From positions 171,570,882 through 171,634,881 of the forward strand of contig CM069433.1 in the NCBI GenBank assembly GCA_035610365.1: a stretch of DNA of 64,000 bases. Reading direction: 5' to 3'. Below, one piece after another: positions 36,060 to 48,600 of the stretch. Under the pieces are notes generated by a model. It saw only the letters and a list, made by a program, of their open reading frames with translations, did not search any database and had not been told where the DNA came from. Source of the stretch: Aquatica leii (Eukaryota; Arthropoda; Insecta; Coleoptera; Lampyridae). Each line of letters opens with the position of its first letter. Position 1 is the stretch's first letter. A program made the translations under genes and the position numbers.

Positions 36060-38170
36060 AATTTTAACCTACCAAGTTTTTAACATCTCAACATGTTCTA
36101 CATGATCAAACTATTTGATCTTTTCGAATTTCTTCGGTCTTGGAAACGCAGCACAGTGATTTCAAAGATTCGTTCATGAAATTTTACGTGAATTCAACTT
36201 TTGTTTTGCTTAGATTGACAACATAGTTTCGTATAATAAACAACAACATATTAAACATCTACGTTTAGTTCTACAAAAACTCCAAGAATATGGTATTTTC
36301 ATAAATCAATCCAAACGTGTTTTGAGAAAAGGCTACAGCATCAATGGAAATAGCACTAAACCACCACGTAGCAGAATCGAAGCAATCGAGAATGCAACCA
36401 AACCTGCAACGGTCCAGCAATTTCGACGATTTTTGGGGATGGTCAATTCTTATGGACGTTTTATTCCGAAGGTAGCAGAAATCCAACCTGCTTTAAACGA
36501 TTTCTTACGCAATCCCAAGGCTGAGAATAAAAAACCAGTAATTTGGACAACAGAAACCGAGAACTTCCCGCTGCATATGCTGCAATCAAACATTGTAACA
36601 TGCTTTAGAAACTCGTAACTTCATAGTTTACACAGATCATAAACCTTTACTTTACGCTTTCCGACAAATCCTAGAGAAATGTTCAGTTCCGTTATTTAGA
36701 TTACGTTGGACAATTTACAACGGACATCCAGCACGTTGCTGGTATGGTTTCTGTTAATACTTTATCCCAATTGGAAAGTGTTACTATTGTACCAATCTAC
36801 TATAAACAGTTCCAAAAACTAAAAGAAACTGATACCAAACTCAAATATTTTCTGACTTCAACCACATCTGGGTTGCAGTTAAAGAAGCTACATTTCCCTG
36901 AGGATAGTGTTACGTTAGTTTGTGATACGTCAACAAACGCCATACAACGCTCCACAACACCTAAGGTTCGACATTTTCAAAAGGTTACACAACATGGCAC
37001 ATCCAAATGTTAGAGCTACAATGAAACTTATCAAGGAACGTTTTGTTTGGCCAGCAATAAACAAAAATTGCCAGACATGGAGCAAATAATGCAGCAATGC
37101 ACCTATTGGAACCTTCAATACACCATCTCAACGATTTTAGCACGTACACATAGACCTAATTAGACCTCTTCCAGTAGGTAATGCTTATTGTTTGACTTGC
37201 GTCGACAGATTTTATCGATGACCAGAAGTCATTCCAATTCTAGACATCGCAGCAGAAACAGTCGCACAAGGATCCAATTCAAATGCAGTTTGTTCAAAGC
37301 CTGAACAAAACTCCTGGGAATCAACATTTAAAGACAACCTCGTACCACCCTCAAAGCAATAGGTTGGTGGAATGCGTACATAAACAATTAAAGGCAGCAA
37401 TCAAACGCCACAATAACGACTCTTGGACCAAAGTATTTCCGATGGTCTTATTAGGTATCCGTACAGCACTAAAACAGGACATCAACTGCACATCAGCGCA
37501 ACTTCTCTACGGTGAAAACTTACGTTTACCAGAAGAGTTTTTTACCACAAGGAAACCAGAAAATGCATCTGATTTCGTGGCACGTTTGCAAACACATTTT
37601 GAAACAATCACAACTAAAGATCCATCAGAAAACTTTCATACCGAAAGAGCTAGATACTTTTTCTGTAAGTTAAAATAAACAACAAGGAACAGGTAATATC
37701 AATTAACAGACTCAAACCAGCATTTTTAAGAGCTGACAATCATCAAGAAACCTAACACATAAAAGTAACCACAGCAGCATCCTCAATTCACCTTTAACAG
37801 AGACTACAAGTGTACAACTTAGGAAACTCGTAAAGTCTGGCCCAGCCGACTCGACGCCTAAAACCACAAAGTCAAGTGCAAGATGCTTTACGGATCATTT
37901 TACCTACTAGCATATGTTATACCTACATTTTATGTGAACTAATCTAACCAACGTATCATTTATGTTATTTTAAAAAATGTTACTTTCAAATTTTGCCCTT
38001 TTTTTACAATGTACAAAATTCAGAAAGAGAGGTGTTGTAGCGACTAAATAAAAAGTAAAAAAATGGTGAAGTCAACACCTTCGGTATGTAACGCGGGTGT
38101 GCATTATGTGAATAAACGTAAATAATTCACTAAGAGGTTTTGTGTGTTGTTTTGTTAGGCCGACCTACAC
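36060..38170 (+). mobile_element. Ty3/gypsy fossil, heavily broken
   Basis: Translated pieces on the plus strand include the end of reverse transcriptase (QQFRRFLGMVNSYGRFIPKV near 36.42 kb), RNase H (YTDHKPL near 36.63 kb) and integrase (DLIRPLPVGNAYCLTCVDRF near 37.17 kb, then TSYHPQSNRLVECVHKQLKA near 37.35 kb). An LTR-like remnant starting TGTTGTAGCGAC lies near 38.03 kb, and a CTACACTGGTGTCT primer-site-like stretch follows near 38.17 kb. It is old, with many breaks. gag, protease and the other end are not recognised. Confidence 0.8.
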
Positions 38171-38286
38171 TGGTGTCTAGTATGCCTGTGACCTAGACTC
38201 TAAACTAGTAAGCAATACAAAAATAATGTAGAGTACAATTCAGGTCTACATCATAGTGAACTGATCGCCCTGGTGTAATAGAACTT

Positions 38287-38802
38287 TTGAAAAAACCCAA
38301 AATAGTTTTTAAACTAACGTTAGTTGATGAATTTAATAGTAATATAATTAATTATAGTATAGGTGATAATGTTATGCTAAAGGTTGAATTAGGACATAAG
38401 TTTGAACCTTTATTTAAAGGATCTTTTAAACTGGTAGAAGATAAAGAAATAGACTTAAACGATACCACAAGTAAGAGAATTTTTTTTTATTGTTTGAAAA
38501 AAAAAATTTCGGGGGGTGTAGTGTCAAAATTATTATATTTTTTAGTATTTAAAATTTTAAGTTAAGTAATGAATGTGTAGACTTTAAATTGCGTGAATTT
38601 ATTTCCTGTAAAAGTTCAAGCATCTTTCACAAAGCAAACGTAGATTGTTATAAAATCAGAAATAGTTGATAGGAGGGATAACAGAAGGAGGTGAACGTGG
38701 TAGTTAGTGAAGATACCGGATAACATTAAAACAAAACGTTAGTTTAGTAAAATGACATTATTTTAATACGAATCCTGTGTTTAACACAACTCAAACACTA
38801 CA
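38287..38802 (+). mobile_element. 3' end of another Ty3/gypsy fossil with its LTR
   Basis: The frame from 38287 carries the C-terminal integrase tail typical of gypsy-group pol (YSIGDNVMLKVELGHKFEPL, then FKGSFKLVED). Directly after a G-rich polypurine-like run, an LTR-like segment runs from TGTAGTG at 38517 to CACTACA at 38802 (286 bases), with inverted ends. The rest of the element is not present. Broken fossil; the LTR ends look intact. Confidence 0.7.
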
Positions 38803-38809
38803 TGGAGAA

Positions 38810-40020
38810 TTTCTAATAATTCATAAACAATTCTAATCAGACAACATTACTGTGCAGAAATTTAAAGTTCTCTATGCATTTAATAGTCTTAATTTAAAAC
38901 AAATAATAAAGCTTTGAGCTTCTAGATTTTTACAAAAAGTACAATCAAATAGTACTTAAATTTACTTACTGATACTAGATTTATAATTTTAAACAACTTT
39001 TTCGTTTAACTACAAAAGTATAAAAATACTATGCGTTTTCTATCAACATTTGTCAAATCTGTCAAATACTTAGAAGAAACAAATATAATCAATAAATAAT
39101 ATGTCAAATTTATATCAATTTTATGCTAACATGCTCAATCAATAACAATACAAAGAAATTTAGCAAAACCAATAAAAATGAAACTTTTATCAAAACGTTT
39201 AATTCAATAAATAACACACTAAGAAAAACCACATTGTATTAAAATTTCTATGAGTGGGCATCTGCAAACAACAACCTCAATTTTGTGATCACAATATTGT
39301 TTAACATTTTAACAATGTTATTGTATTTAAACAAATAATTATATTCCATAAGTTGTTAAGGTAATTAACCATAGCCTAAAGCTCAATTTAAAATAAATTT
39401 AGCATAGCATACTATATGTCAGCAACAAAAAGATCCACCAAATGTATATCCTATGTTACCAAAATTTGCTATTAAAAAGTTTAATATTCTTGTAATTAAA
39501 AACAGCATGTTTTACTATAGATAGTCATTAGTCAAGATTTTTTCCAAAATAGTAGAACTTAGCCATTTGAAGTATAATATTACGGTTACTGAAAAAATCA
39601 GTTCTATATCAGTTAGAAGAATTCTACCAATTTTAAAATTTTAGATAGCAAAAGGGGTACCTCTCCAACAATTAGTACAATTGTAACTATCTAATAATGT
39701 TTAAAAAAATACACTTTTAGACAATTACATTCTTAAATGCGATTTTTTGACTAATGTGTGTGCAAACTTAAATGATTAGTTACTCTACCAAAACATCAGA
39801 CTACTTCAAAAATATAAATAATAGTACACAAATACAGATAAAATCTAAATATAGAAAAAAAAACAAAATCTTTGATTTAATGTTATCTTTGCAAAGTAAA
39901 ATAATATTTATAGAAATGCATGCACTAAAAAAATAAAAAAAGTATGGATAAGTACTATCTACTCGCTACAATAATAAAAAGGAAGAAAAAATATGTTGAA
40001 ACATTTTAGACACAGATAAC
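38810..40020. other. AT-rich spacer
   Basis: About 1.2 kb of AT-rich DNA without recognised features. Confidence 0.4.
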
Positions 40021-40025
40021 AAAAA

Positions 40026-40290
40026 TATATAAAAGCTATTCAAAAGCAGCTGAAGTCAGTTTTTCAAAGTCGGAAGTTAAGAAGACTTTGTCGGTTTAAA
40101 TAAATTAAGTGTTTAACGCGTGTGCTAAGATAAATATAACGGCGTGAAAGTGTACGTGCAAATACCGGTTTAGATAAACAAAAGTTATCGCGGACATTAT
40201 TTTTTGAGTTATATATAAACTAATGTTTTTCCTAAATATCGTTAGATATTTAGTTCTAACTCTGTAAATATTTCGTTTATAAATAAATTA
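40026..40290 (+). promoter_or_regulatory. Third copy of the leader unit, with TATA box and TCAGT initiator
   Basis: TATAAAA begins at 40028 and a consensus arthropod initiator TCAGT has its A at 40058, again exactly 30 bases apart. The following leader matches the unit at 3.2 kb: AGTTAAGAAGA, TTTAAATAAATTAAGTG, TTAACGCGTGTG, AGATAAATATAACGG, AGTTATC-GCGGA. Phased heat shock elements like those at 3.1 kb are not visible upstream. The consensus donor of copies 1 and 2 is replaced by TTGAGTTA, so splicing is doubtful. Two independent copies keep the TATA and initiator spacing although the sequence around them has diverged. Confidence 0.55.
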
Positions 40291-40299
40291 GATTTAAAA

Positions 40300-42640
40300 T
40301 TGATTACAATATTTTTCCCTAAACTTAATAATTAAAAAAATATTCACTTACCAAATTTCTTTTTTGTCCTTTTGCAGAAATAACTACAACAACAAAAATA
40401 TGTTACAAATAGAACAACAAATAAATCTAAAAAGTTATAAAGTTTATATGTTCATCAATTTACTGTTCTAGAAATTATTATTAATCACAAAAAGATAACC
40501 AGACAACAAAGCATCAGATGTAAGTATTACAAGAGATGATAAATCTGTTTCAAAACAAAAAAAAATATAGATTTGTCTGTCAAAAGTGATTACTAAAATA
40601 AATTTATACAACGTTATCAATTAAAAAAATTATTATTTAATTGTCTAAAAGTTTAATGCTGTAACTTAAATTTCAACAAATACATAATTAATTCAGCAAG
40701 CATTTTATGTTTGTATAATTTATTATATATTAAAGTTTCTTATTTAATCCTCTTGATAATTCATTTTTTATTATTTAGTGTTCATTTTAAACAATATTTA
40801 AAGTTTATTAGTTAAACGAATGTTATCAAAATTACTTGATATTACACAAAGAAAATTTGCACGTTAGCTTACACTGCAAAAAATCGTTAATTAACAAAAA
40901 TATATATTATTTATTTAAATAGATAATATAATCTAAACAACAATATATTTATAATGCTGGAATAATAATAAATAAGCACACAAATTAATGACCAAATATG
41001 CATCACTGTTAAAATTTATTTTTACAGGCTTAATCAATCTACGAAAGATAAAGTTTCTCAAGTCTTATCATCGCTCTTAAGGGACAGGTTTTTGAAAAGT
41101 TAGAGTCAAACAATATTAATCTGCCATTTAAGAACCCTAAAGTAATTAGTTTTTATGACACATTTGTCGATAATAAAAAAGAAGATAAGAGTAATTAATT
41201 CGAATAGAAACTCTAAATAAAACTTTTTCTGGTTACTCCAGTAACACTAAATACTTGTTTTGAAATACATAAAATTTATAAAAGCAATTGCAAGTCAAGT
41301 TTATAAAATTAAATTATGCAAAACAAACACATTGATTAATTAAGTGTGATTGTTTCAAGTTATAAAATATTTACAAATTAGAGAAAAAGTTACAGACGAG
41401 AGTCTAATTTTAAGTTCAGATAGACTTTCTTCGACACCTGTAATTAAGTGTATTTATTATTAATCAAAGACGTACACTTTCTTAACATTAGCGACTAAGC
41501 AATATCGTAAAATTTTAAACTATGTACTAGTTATAATAAAGTAACATTATCTACAACTAGTTTATAAAATGTAATTATACTTGTGGTTTTTACAGTATAA
41601 TGCCATATATTATTCCCCTAGGAAAAACGACGAGAGATTAATAGTCCTTATTTCTTAGTGACCTAAAGGCACAAAATTTCTCAAGTTAAATAATATCATA
41701 GAAACGAAATACAGAAACTCAAAAGTATCAGTGTCAAACGCGTAGTGTTTGTACATTTGTATTGAGATGGATGAAAATGAAGAGCATTTTACTTGTACAC
41801 TTCCAGTATTTATACAAATAACTACAACAGCACCTACTGGAAAGATCCAAATTCATTTATAATAAAACATACGCAACCTTCAACAAATGTTATTTCATAC
41901 AAACGCAAAATTATTTTTTGAAGATGTTCTGCAGGTCTATTTGGCTAAATAAAGTAAAGCCGCGGTCAATAAAAATTGACATATTCATGTAGAAATAGAA
42001 GGACGTGGTCACAAACTATGACAAGAAACCACCTTAATCCTTATATAATCTCTCAGGTAAAAAACTTAAAATTCAGTGATATATGTATGAATCTATGTTC
42101 GATTTTGTTAACAATTAGATATATAGATAATTAAAAAAAATTATCTACATAATAATAGTAAAGTAATGCTAATTAAATTGGATATTAGATAAATACAAAG
42201 AAACCAATAAAATTGCTTATGCAACAAAAAGTGTAATGGGAAAAGCGTTAATTTTCAAGTTTATTATTATTAACGAATATATATGAATAAAAGAAATATC
42301 TTTTTGTATTTAGGAGTATTAATAAATATAGAATTATAAAAAGTGGTAAAAAACAATTTTATATAGTCATGTAGTCAAATGACTTTAAAGGTAATTGAAT
42401 TGCTTAGTTACGAAGCATTTGCTAAATTTAAGTATGAATGAATAAAAGTAAGAATGAAACAATACATTTAATACATAATATATAATTTAATGCACATAAT
42501 ATATAATATAATACATATGTACTTTATGTAATACACATGATTAATTATACATCTTTCTAGGCGTCTCCTTATACTATTTACAAGGTTTCCGCAAATTGTA
42601 CAAATCCGGAATCATTCCCACGATGTCGTGACATCTTGAG
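40300..42640. other. AT-rich spacer with weak exon-like signals
   Basis: Mostly AT-rich and unrecognised. Two acceptor-like sites stand out: TTTATTTTTACAG near 41016-41028 and GTGGTTTTTACAG at 41583-41595. Downstream of the second lies a 31-codon frame at 41767-41862 (MDENEEHFTCTLPVFIQITT at its start), with an AATAAA-like signal right after its stop. These could be later exons of a transcript from the 40.03 kb promoter; the support is weak. Confidence 0.3.
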
Positions 42641-42659
42641 ATAGTTTCTGCAAATTTCT

Positions 42660-43500
42660 TTCTCTTACCCCATTCGAGCCAACGTCATTCCAACTTTTTA
42701 CCATAACATGATTTTGCTGGCCATGGTAACAATTGAATTTCGGGGTGGTCATCAAACCATTCATTATCCATTCGGTCTGTACGTATACTGTAGTTATCTT
42801 GCGCTAAAACTATGTTGTCCATTTCTTCTTCAGGATAAATTGTCCTTACTGTAGGTAATAATACATGTTCTAATATTCGGATGTATTCACTCGAAATAAA
42901 TTTAGGTGGGATAATCCTTGTAATTTCTCGCATCTTTAGGCACCCAATTTCAGAATCCTGCGTTTATTCGTCTTCTGTTTTTATTTGGAAGAGCGTTTTT
43001 AACGTTATACCGCGTTTTATTTCGTCGCCATAGTTGAACAGGAGCGTCTTGAAACGACGAAGATGTTTTGGCGTCAGAAAATATAACATTTAACCAGTCT
43101 CTATCTATATTTTCTTGACAAAATGCTAATCGTGCAATGGCGTAGTCAGAAGTTAAAACAATTTTTGGGGCGGGTTGTCGATTATGTATGCCAACCTAAT
43201 GCTGCTGACATCTGACAGTTCGCACACTACAACCCAGTCATAAATTTTCACGTATCTGAACTGCTGAAGTAAACCTTATTTCATCGGTTGTATGCATAAT
43301 GGTGTAATCTTCAGCTGCGGTAGTTATACTAATTCTTCCAGGACGAATAGTATCTAATTTTCCCATTTCACTTCTCGTAATCCACATCTCTATAAGTATT
43401 ATATAAAAATTAATAAAAAGAATAAGTAAATTAATATTACAGTAATAAAAACAATTAAATAGATCGGGGTAATAAGGATACATGCCACACCTCAAATCTC
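42660..43500 (-). pseudogene. Tc1/mariner-type transposase remnant
   Basis: The minus strand carries the parts in order. About 43390-43250 reads GRISITTAAEDYTI and TSAVQIRENL. About 43150-43020 reads ARLAFCQENIDRDWLNVIFS (FSDAKT follows) and WRRNKTRY. 42933-42685 reads ILEHVLLPTVRTIYPEEEMD, VLAQDNYSIRTDRM (second catalytic aspartate, family QDN) and HPEIQLLPWPAKS. The final catalytic residue, after the LLPWPA-S-DLNPIE block, is missing. Frame changes separate the blocks. The parts before 43390 are AT-rich and unclear. Dead copy, better preserved than the one at 34.6 kb. Confidence 0.8.
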
Positions 43501-43550
43501 ACACAGTATTTTTTGGCTTGTGTTAACCTAACATGCACGTACAGACAACA

Positions 43551-43939
43551 ATCGACATGACCACCGAAACACAAATTGTAACATTTGAAATTGTAATACT
43601 CACAGTTAGGTTTTATCCAGGAGGGGATTAGCTAATTCCGTACTTGTGTTACCTAAAACGTAATATTAAATCTGACACGAAACGGACACAAATAAATTCC
43701 TTTTCCAAAGCATCAAATCATTTGAGATAGCAAATGCGTAACGTTTTCCCTCGACTTAACATAATAATTTATGGTATCAGCTCTTCTCAAAAGAAGTACA
43801 ATCCTAAAGGTTTCCAACCCCTTGACGGTGGGAATTTTCCCAAATATACCACCTGTTCGTTATCTTCCCTCATAACGGTGACATGAGGTGGGTATGGAAA
43901 TCCGCTATAGACAATTATGACAAGATCAAATTAAACCCT
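43551..43939. repeat. Dispersed repeat shared with 35571-36006
   Basis: Same-orientation copy of the 35.6 kb repeat. It lies just upstream of the minus-strand Tc1/mariner transposase, where the 5' end of that element would be expected. Confidence 0.7.
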
Positions 43940-43944
43940 TAAAA

Positions 43945-44680
43945 AAGACAAATATAACGGCTTATCCCGACTCAGCTTCCACTAAATAGCCACAAATTTT
44001 ATTCGCATTTTCGCGTGAAATACCCTAATGGTGAAAGCCTCGTTAGGCGTAAAAATACGGAGCTTGTCGAAGATGTTACAGGAAGTGAATAAAATATGCT
44101 ATCATAAAATTTGACATCGCCGAGGAAAGAGTAGGGTCGAGAGACAAATTTTATACTTGAAAAAAATTTTATATTTAATTTAATTGATCTACCAACTTTT
44201 TAACATAAGAAATGTATAAAAAGTAAATAACAAATCATAGATACTGTGGTGTATCTTACCTCAGAGATTTTAAAGGTCACGGTATACTCCTGTCTTAAAC
44301 TGTGACCACGCACTTCTATTTCTACCTGAATATGTCATTTTCGTTGACCGCAGGTGTACAAAATACTAACCATTTTCATTATGGTCTTTTTATTTAATTT
44401 CTAAATCTATGTCAAAAAATAAACTATGACGTTGTGTCTTCCACTCTGACTCCGAAACAAATTAGAAAATTTAGTTACAAAGTTTTTGATAAAGTTCTTT
44501 TCCTACATAAGGTAAAAATACTAATTTTATTTGATCTATTGAAAAACTCATATTTGTATTAAGTTAAATAAATTTTTAGAGTTACAAGCACATGCCTCTT
44601 AAACGAGCTTTATAAAATAAATATAGACAAAAAAGATCTCAAAACACAGTTATTAATAACAACACCTAAGACCAAAATCA
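43945..44680. other. Unclassified spacer
   Basis: About 740 bases. No motif recognised. Confidence 0.35.
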
Positions 44681-44689
44681 AAATTGTAA

Positions 44690-45098
44690 ATAAAATAGGA
44701 CGAAGCAACTGTTCACTGGTTTCTAATGAAGGTTTCTGCAATTATATAAACAAATTTTTGCACTTGCGGAGTACAGTTAGAAATTATATGTCGCGTATAA
44801 TTCAAATAAATTTTTTGAAAATCGCGATTGTAATATTTACTATCTAACTAACAACTGCATAGTTTCCTACATGTACTAGATTAACTCGTATGCAGCTTAG
44901 TTTCTATGGCAATTTGTCTGAAGTAAGATAAAACAGCTGTCCACTAGTCTCTAATGATATAAACAAATTTTTGCACTTGCTTAGTACAGTTAGAAATATT
45001 ATCCCGCATATAATTTAAATAATTTTTGTGAAATTCGTGGTTGTAATATTTAATATCTAACTAACAATTTCATAACTTCCTAGATGTAAATAAATAAT
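44690..45098. repeat. Tandem duplication, two units of about 200 bases
   Basis: Segments starting at about 44709 and 44938 match along AACAAATTTTTGCACTTGC, GTACAGTTAGAAAT, TTGTAATATTTA and CTAACTAACAA blocks, about 229 bases apart in direct order. They have diverged by many single changes and a few small gaps, so the duplication is old. Nothing is encoded. Confidence 0.65.
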
Positions 45099-45099
45099 A

Positions 45100-45645
45100 C
45101 CTTCTTTCCACATAAGCCACAACATAAGAATATATTTGTAAACGGCGGAAACCAGAAATCCATAATTGATTACTTATCACATACAAAAAAAATACATTAA
45201 CTCAAATATTAGATGTTCAAGTTTAGACTACTCGTAAAAGCTGGTCGCTGTAAGTAAATAAACACCCTGTAAAAATTGATAAATTTGTATTAAATTTTCA
45301 AAAAACGTGTTTTATTTGTATTATAAACGAAAAAAAATTCAGCAAGATACAATCACACTTGTGTTTAGCTTTAATGTTAACATAATAAGGTTATGTATCT
45401 ATAATTTTCAGGGCACGTTTTTATAAATTTTTTTCAAGATTGGTATTTATTTATTTTTTTTTCTTTTCAAAAAAATTATACTACTTACATAGTAACATTA
45501 ATTGTATAGCCACTGTTTTTGACAAATACGGCTTCCATAATAATTACATTTTGATTACTAAATTAATGAAAATTCAAGTCAGGAAAAAAAACATTTTGGC
45601 ATTAATTAACAGAGATTAATAGGAAATAACGATATAAGTCAAACG
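45100..45645. other. AT-rich spacer
   Basis: No feature recognised. Confidence 0.35.
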
Positions 45646-45649
45646 TAAA

Positions 45650-48600
45650 CTAACATAATATAATATAATATAATAATACTAAAATTTAGGTAAACTATTT
45701 TATACAATATGATTTGAATGTATATAAACTGTTGTGAAAGATATCACAATCTCTATATTTATCGAGTAGACAATTTATTTCTTTGCAACCAATTAAGAAA
45801 GGAGATTTTTCATATAAATGAGTATTCATTGAATGAATATGAAACAATTTTAAGGATCTTTGTGATGAGTTTCTTGGCACATTAAAACAAATTTTATCTA
45901 ATAAATTAAGATAACCAATTTTATTATTGATTACTTTGTAAATAAAAATTATAAGTAACAATCTTCGTCTATTCATTAGACTCATAAGATTTCATTCTTT
46001 TCTCAATTCATCTGTTGATATATCTCTGACTGGATAAACATGTTTTTTTTTTAAATATTTATACCTCAAAAACTTATTTTGAACTCTTTCGATTATGTTT
46101 GAATATTTTTTACTACTAGGTGACCAGATTATTCCACAGTAGTCTAATTTGCTTCTCACTAAAGCTATATAAAGTGTCTGAATGGACATTTTTGAAATTA
46201 TCTGTATTTCTCTTAATGAAGCCTATTAACTTGTAGCACTCATTGGACAATTTATATGCATGAATATTAAAATTAAATTGAGAGTCAAATGTCACACCCA
46301 GGTCTTTGATAAACACTTTGAACAACATTATCTCCAATAGAATATTTGATTGTGTCCAGATCAATTTTTTGTCTTGTTATTACAAGGATACTACATTTTT
46401 TAATATTTAAATTAAGTTTATTACTTTCACACCATACACTAAGTTTGTGTATGTCATTTTGAAATACCGACTGATCTACAGAATTTCTAAATTCCTTGTA
46501 GATCTTTGCGTCATCAGCATATAATAGACAATGAGAATCTAAATCTTACATAATATCATTTACAAATAAGTTAAAAAGTAAAACGCCGATCTTAGATCCC
46601 TGTGGGATACCTGAGGGGATTAGGAAGTGTTCTGATAATTAATTTTGAAACTTAATATATCCATACCTCGACTGAAGATAGGATTTAATAAGTTTCACAA
46701 AATCAGGATTAAAACCAAAAGTAAACAATTTTTTTAACATAAGATCATGAGATACTGAATCAAATGTTTTTTGGAAGTCAGGATAAAGAACATCAACTCT
46801 GCTAGATCTATAAAGACAAAGGTGTACAAAATTAGAAAACACCATCAAGTTTGTTTGAGTTGACCTGCCTGGGAAAAAACCATGTTGATATTGAGAAATT
46901 TGATTTTAACATTTTTAAACATGAAATTATATAAAATTGTTTCATATATCTTGGCAAAACCATTAAGCGATATAGGACGATAATTAGAGATTTCGGACTA
47001 ATTGCCAAATTTGAATATTGGAGAAATTTTAAAGTTAAACAATATTTTCAAAGGTTTTGACAGTTCTGATGCTAATAATTTAATAAAATAAGTAGGAATT
47101 GAATCGGGACCTGAACTCCTTTTTTCTTTAATAATAATAATAATAATAATCATTTATTGCCTTTAGATCATACAGCTATGATATGAGGACTAGTCATAAG
47201 TATTGTAGCAATTCAACCTTGGTTATTACATAATTTTTCAAATTCAGTTATTGAATAACAGCAGTTATACAATAGCATTTTAATAATTTCATTTTTGAAT
47301 TTTTTAATATTATATGTCTTAATGTTAGGTGGCAAATTATTGTACAATGTAATTGATAAGTACACAAAATTATTGTGATACAATTCAGTTCTATGCTGAG
47401 GTAATGCAAGTGAATTCATTTCTTTAAATCGAGTATCGTATCTCTTGTTAACATCCGTAACTTTTAATAGATTGTTATAATTTTGTTTAGCATATAATAA
47501 ACATTGAACAATATAAAGCGATGGCAAGGGTAATATGCCAAGTTCTTTAAAAAGTGGTCGGCATGAAGTAGTTCGAGGTTTTTTCAAGATAGCTCTTATT
47601 ATTCTTTTTTGTAACGTAAAGACTCTTTTCGCGTTACTCGAATTTCCCCAACATATAATACTGTATTGCAGGCGTGACTGTACATAGCCAAAATAAAGCA
47701 GCTTTAAAACATCCACAGTTACAAAATTTCTTAATCTAATTATCAGGTAACATGTTTGATTAATGCACTTAATTACATAATCACAATGTTGTGCAAATGT
47801 TAATTTCTGATCAAAGTATGTACCCAAAAATTTGATGCTATTGGTACTTATTACGTCTATTTCATTGTAAGGATGATTTGATAATGTATGGTGTATGATG
47901 CTAGTTTTATCCGAGTTAAGTGCCAACGCATTATTTCGTGCCCATACTTTGACAGATTGTTTACAATTAGCAATTCTATTTAACACATTTTTAACATCGG
48001 TATCTGATATTATGCAAGATAAATCGTCTGCATATTGTACGATTTCAACTTCAACTTTTAAGATCATTAATTGCCTTGACAACATCATCATCATTAACAT
48101 TACTTAATATAAAATTAAATTAAGATTAAGGTTTAGATTTAAAGTTAATATTATAATCACTAGGATTTAAAAAAGCTGTTTGAAAAAAATTAGCAAAAGA
48201 ATATGGAATTTGATTTTTACTTATTACAGAATTGTTAAGGAGCGTTACATAAAAATACTTTTTATTTTGCTTTAAATCATTCACATATGTAATTCCAAAA
48301 AAATTTACTTTTAGACTTTAACTTATTCTTTATCTCATCAACATATTCATCATAAGCTGATTTAATTTTATGTTTTAGAAGGTTTCGCAATTGAATGAAT
48401 CTGTGATTAAAATATATGCAATGCTTCCTTTTCTCAGCAAGCTTATTTTTTTGTTTGCTAAGTAAAATCATTTCGCTATCGAACCACACAGAGTAACATC
48501 TACCACTAGACTTACAAAAAGACATAGGAATTGTGAAGTCAAAACAATTAAATAAATTATCATAAAAATAATTGACAGGTTTATTAACATCATCAAATTG

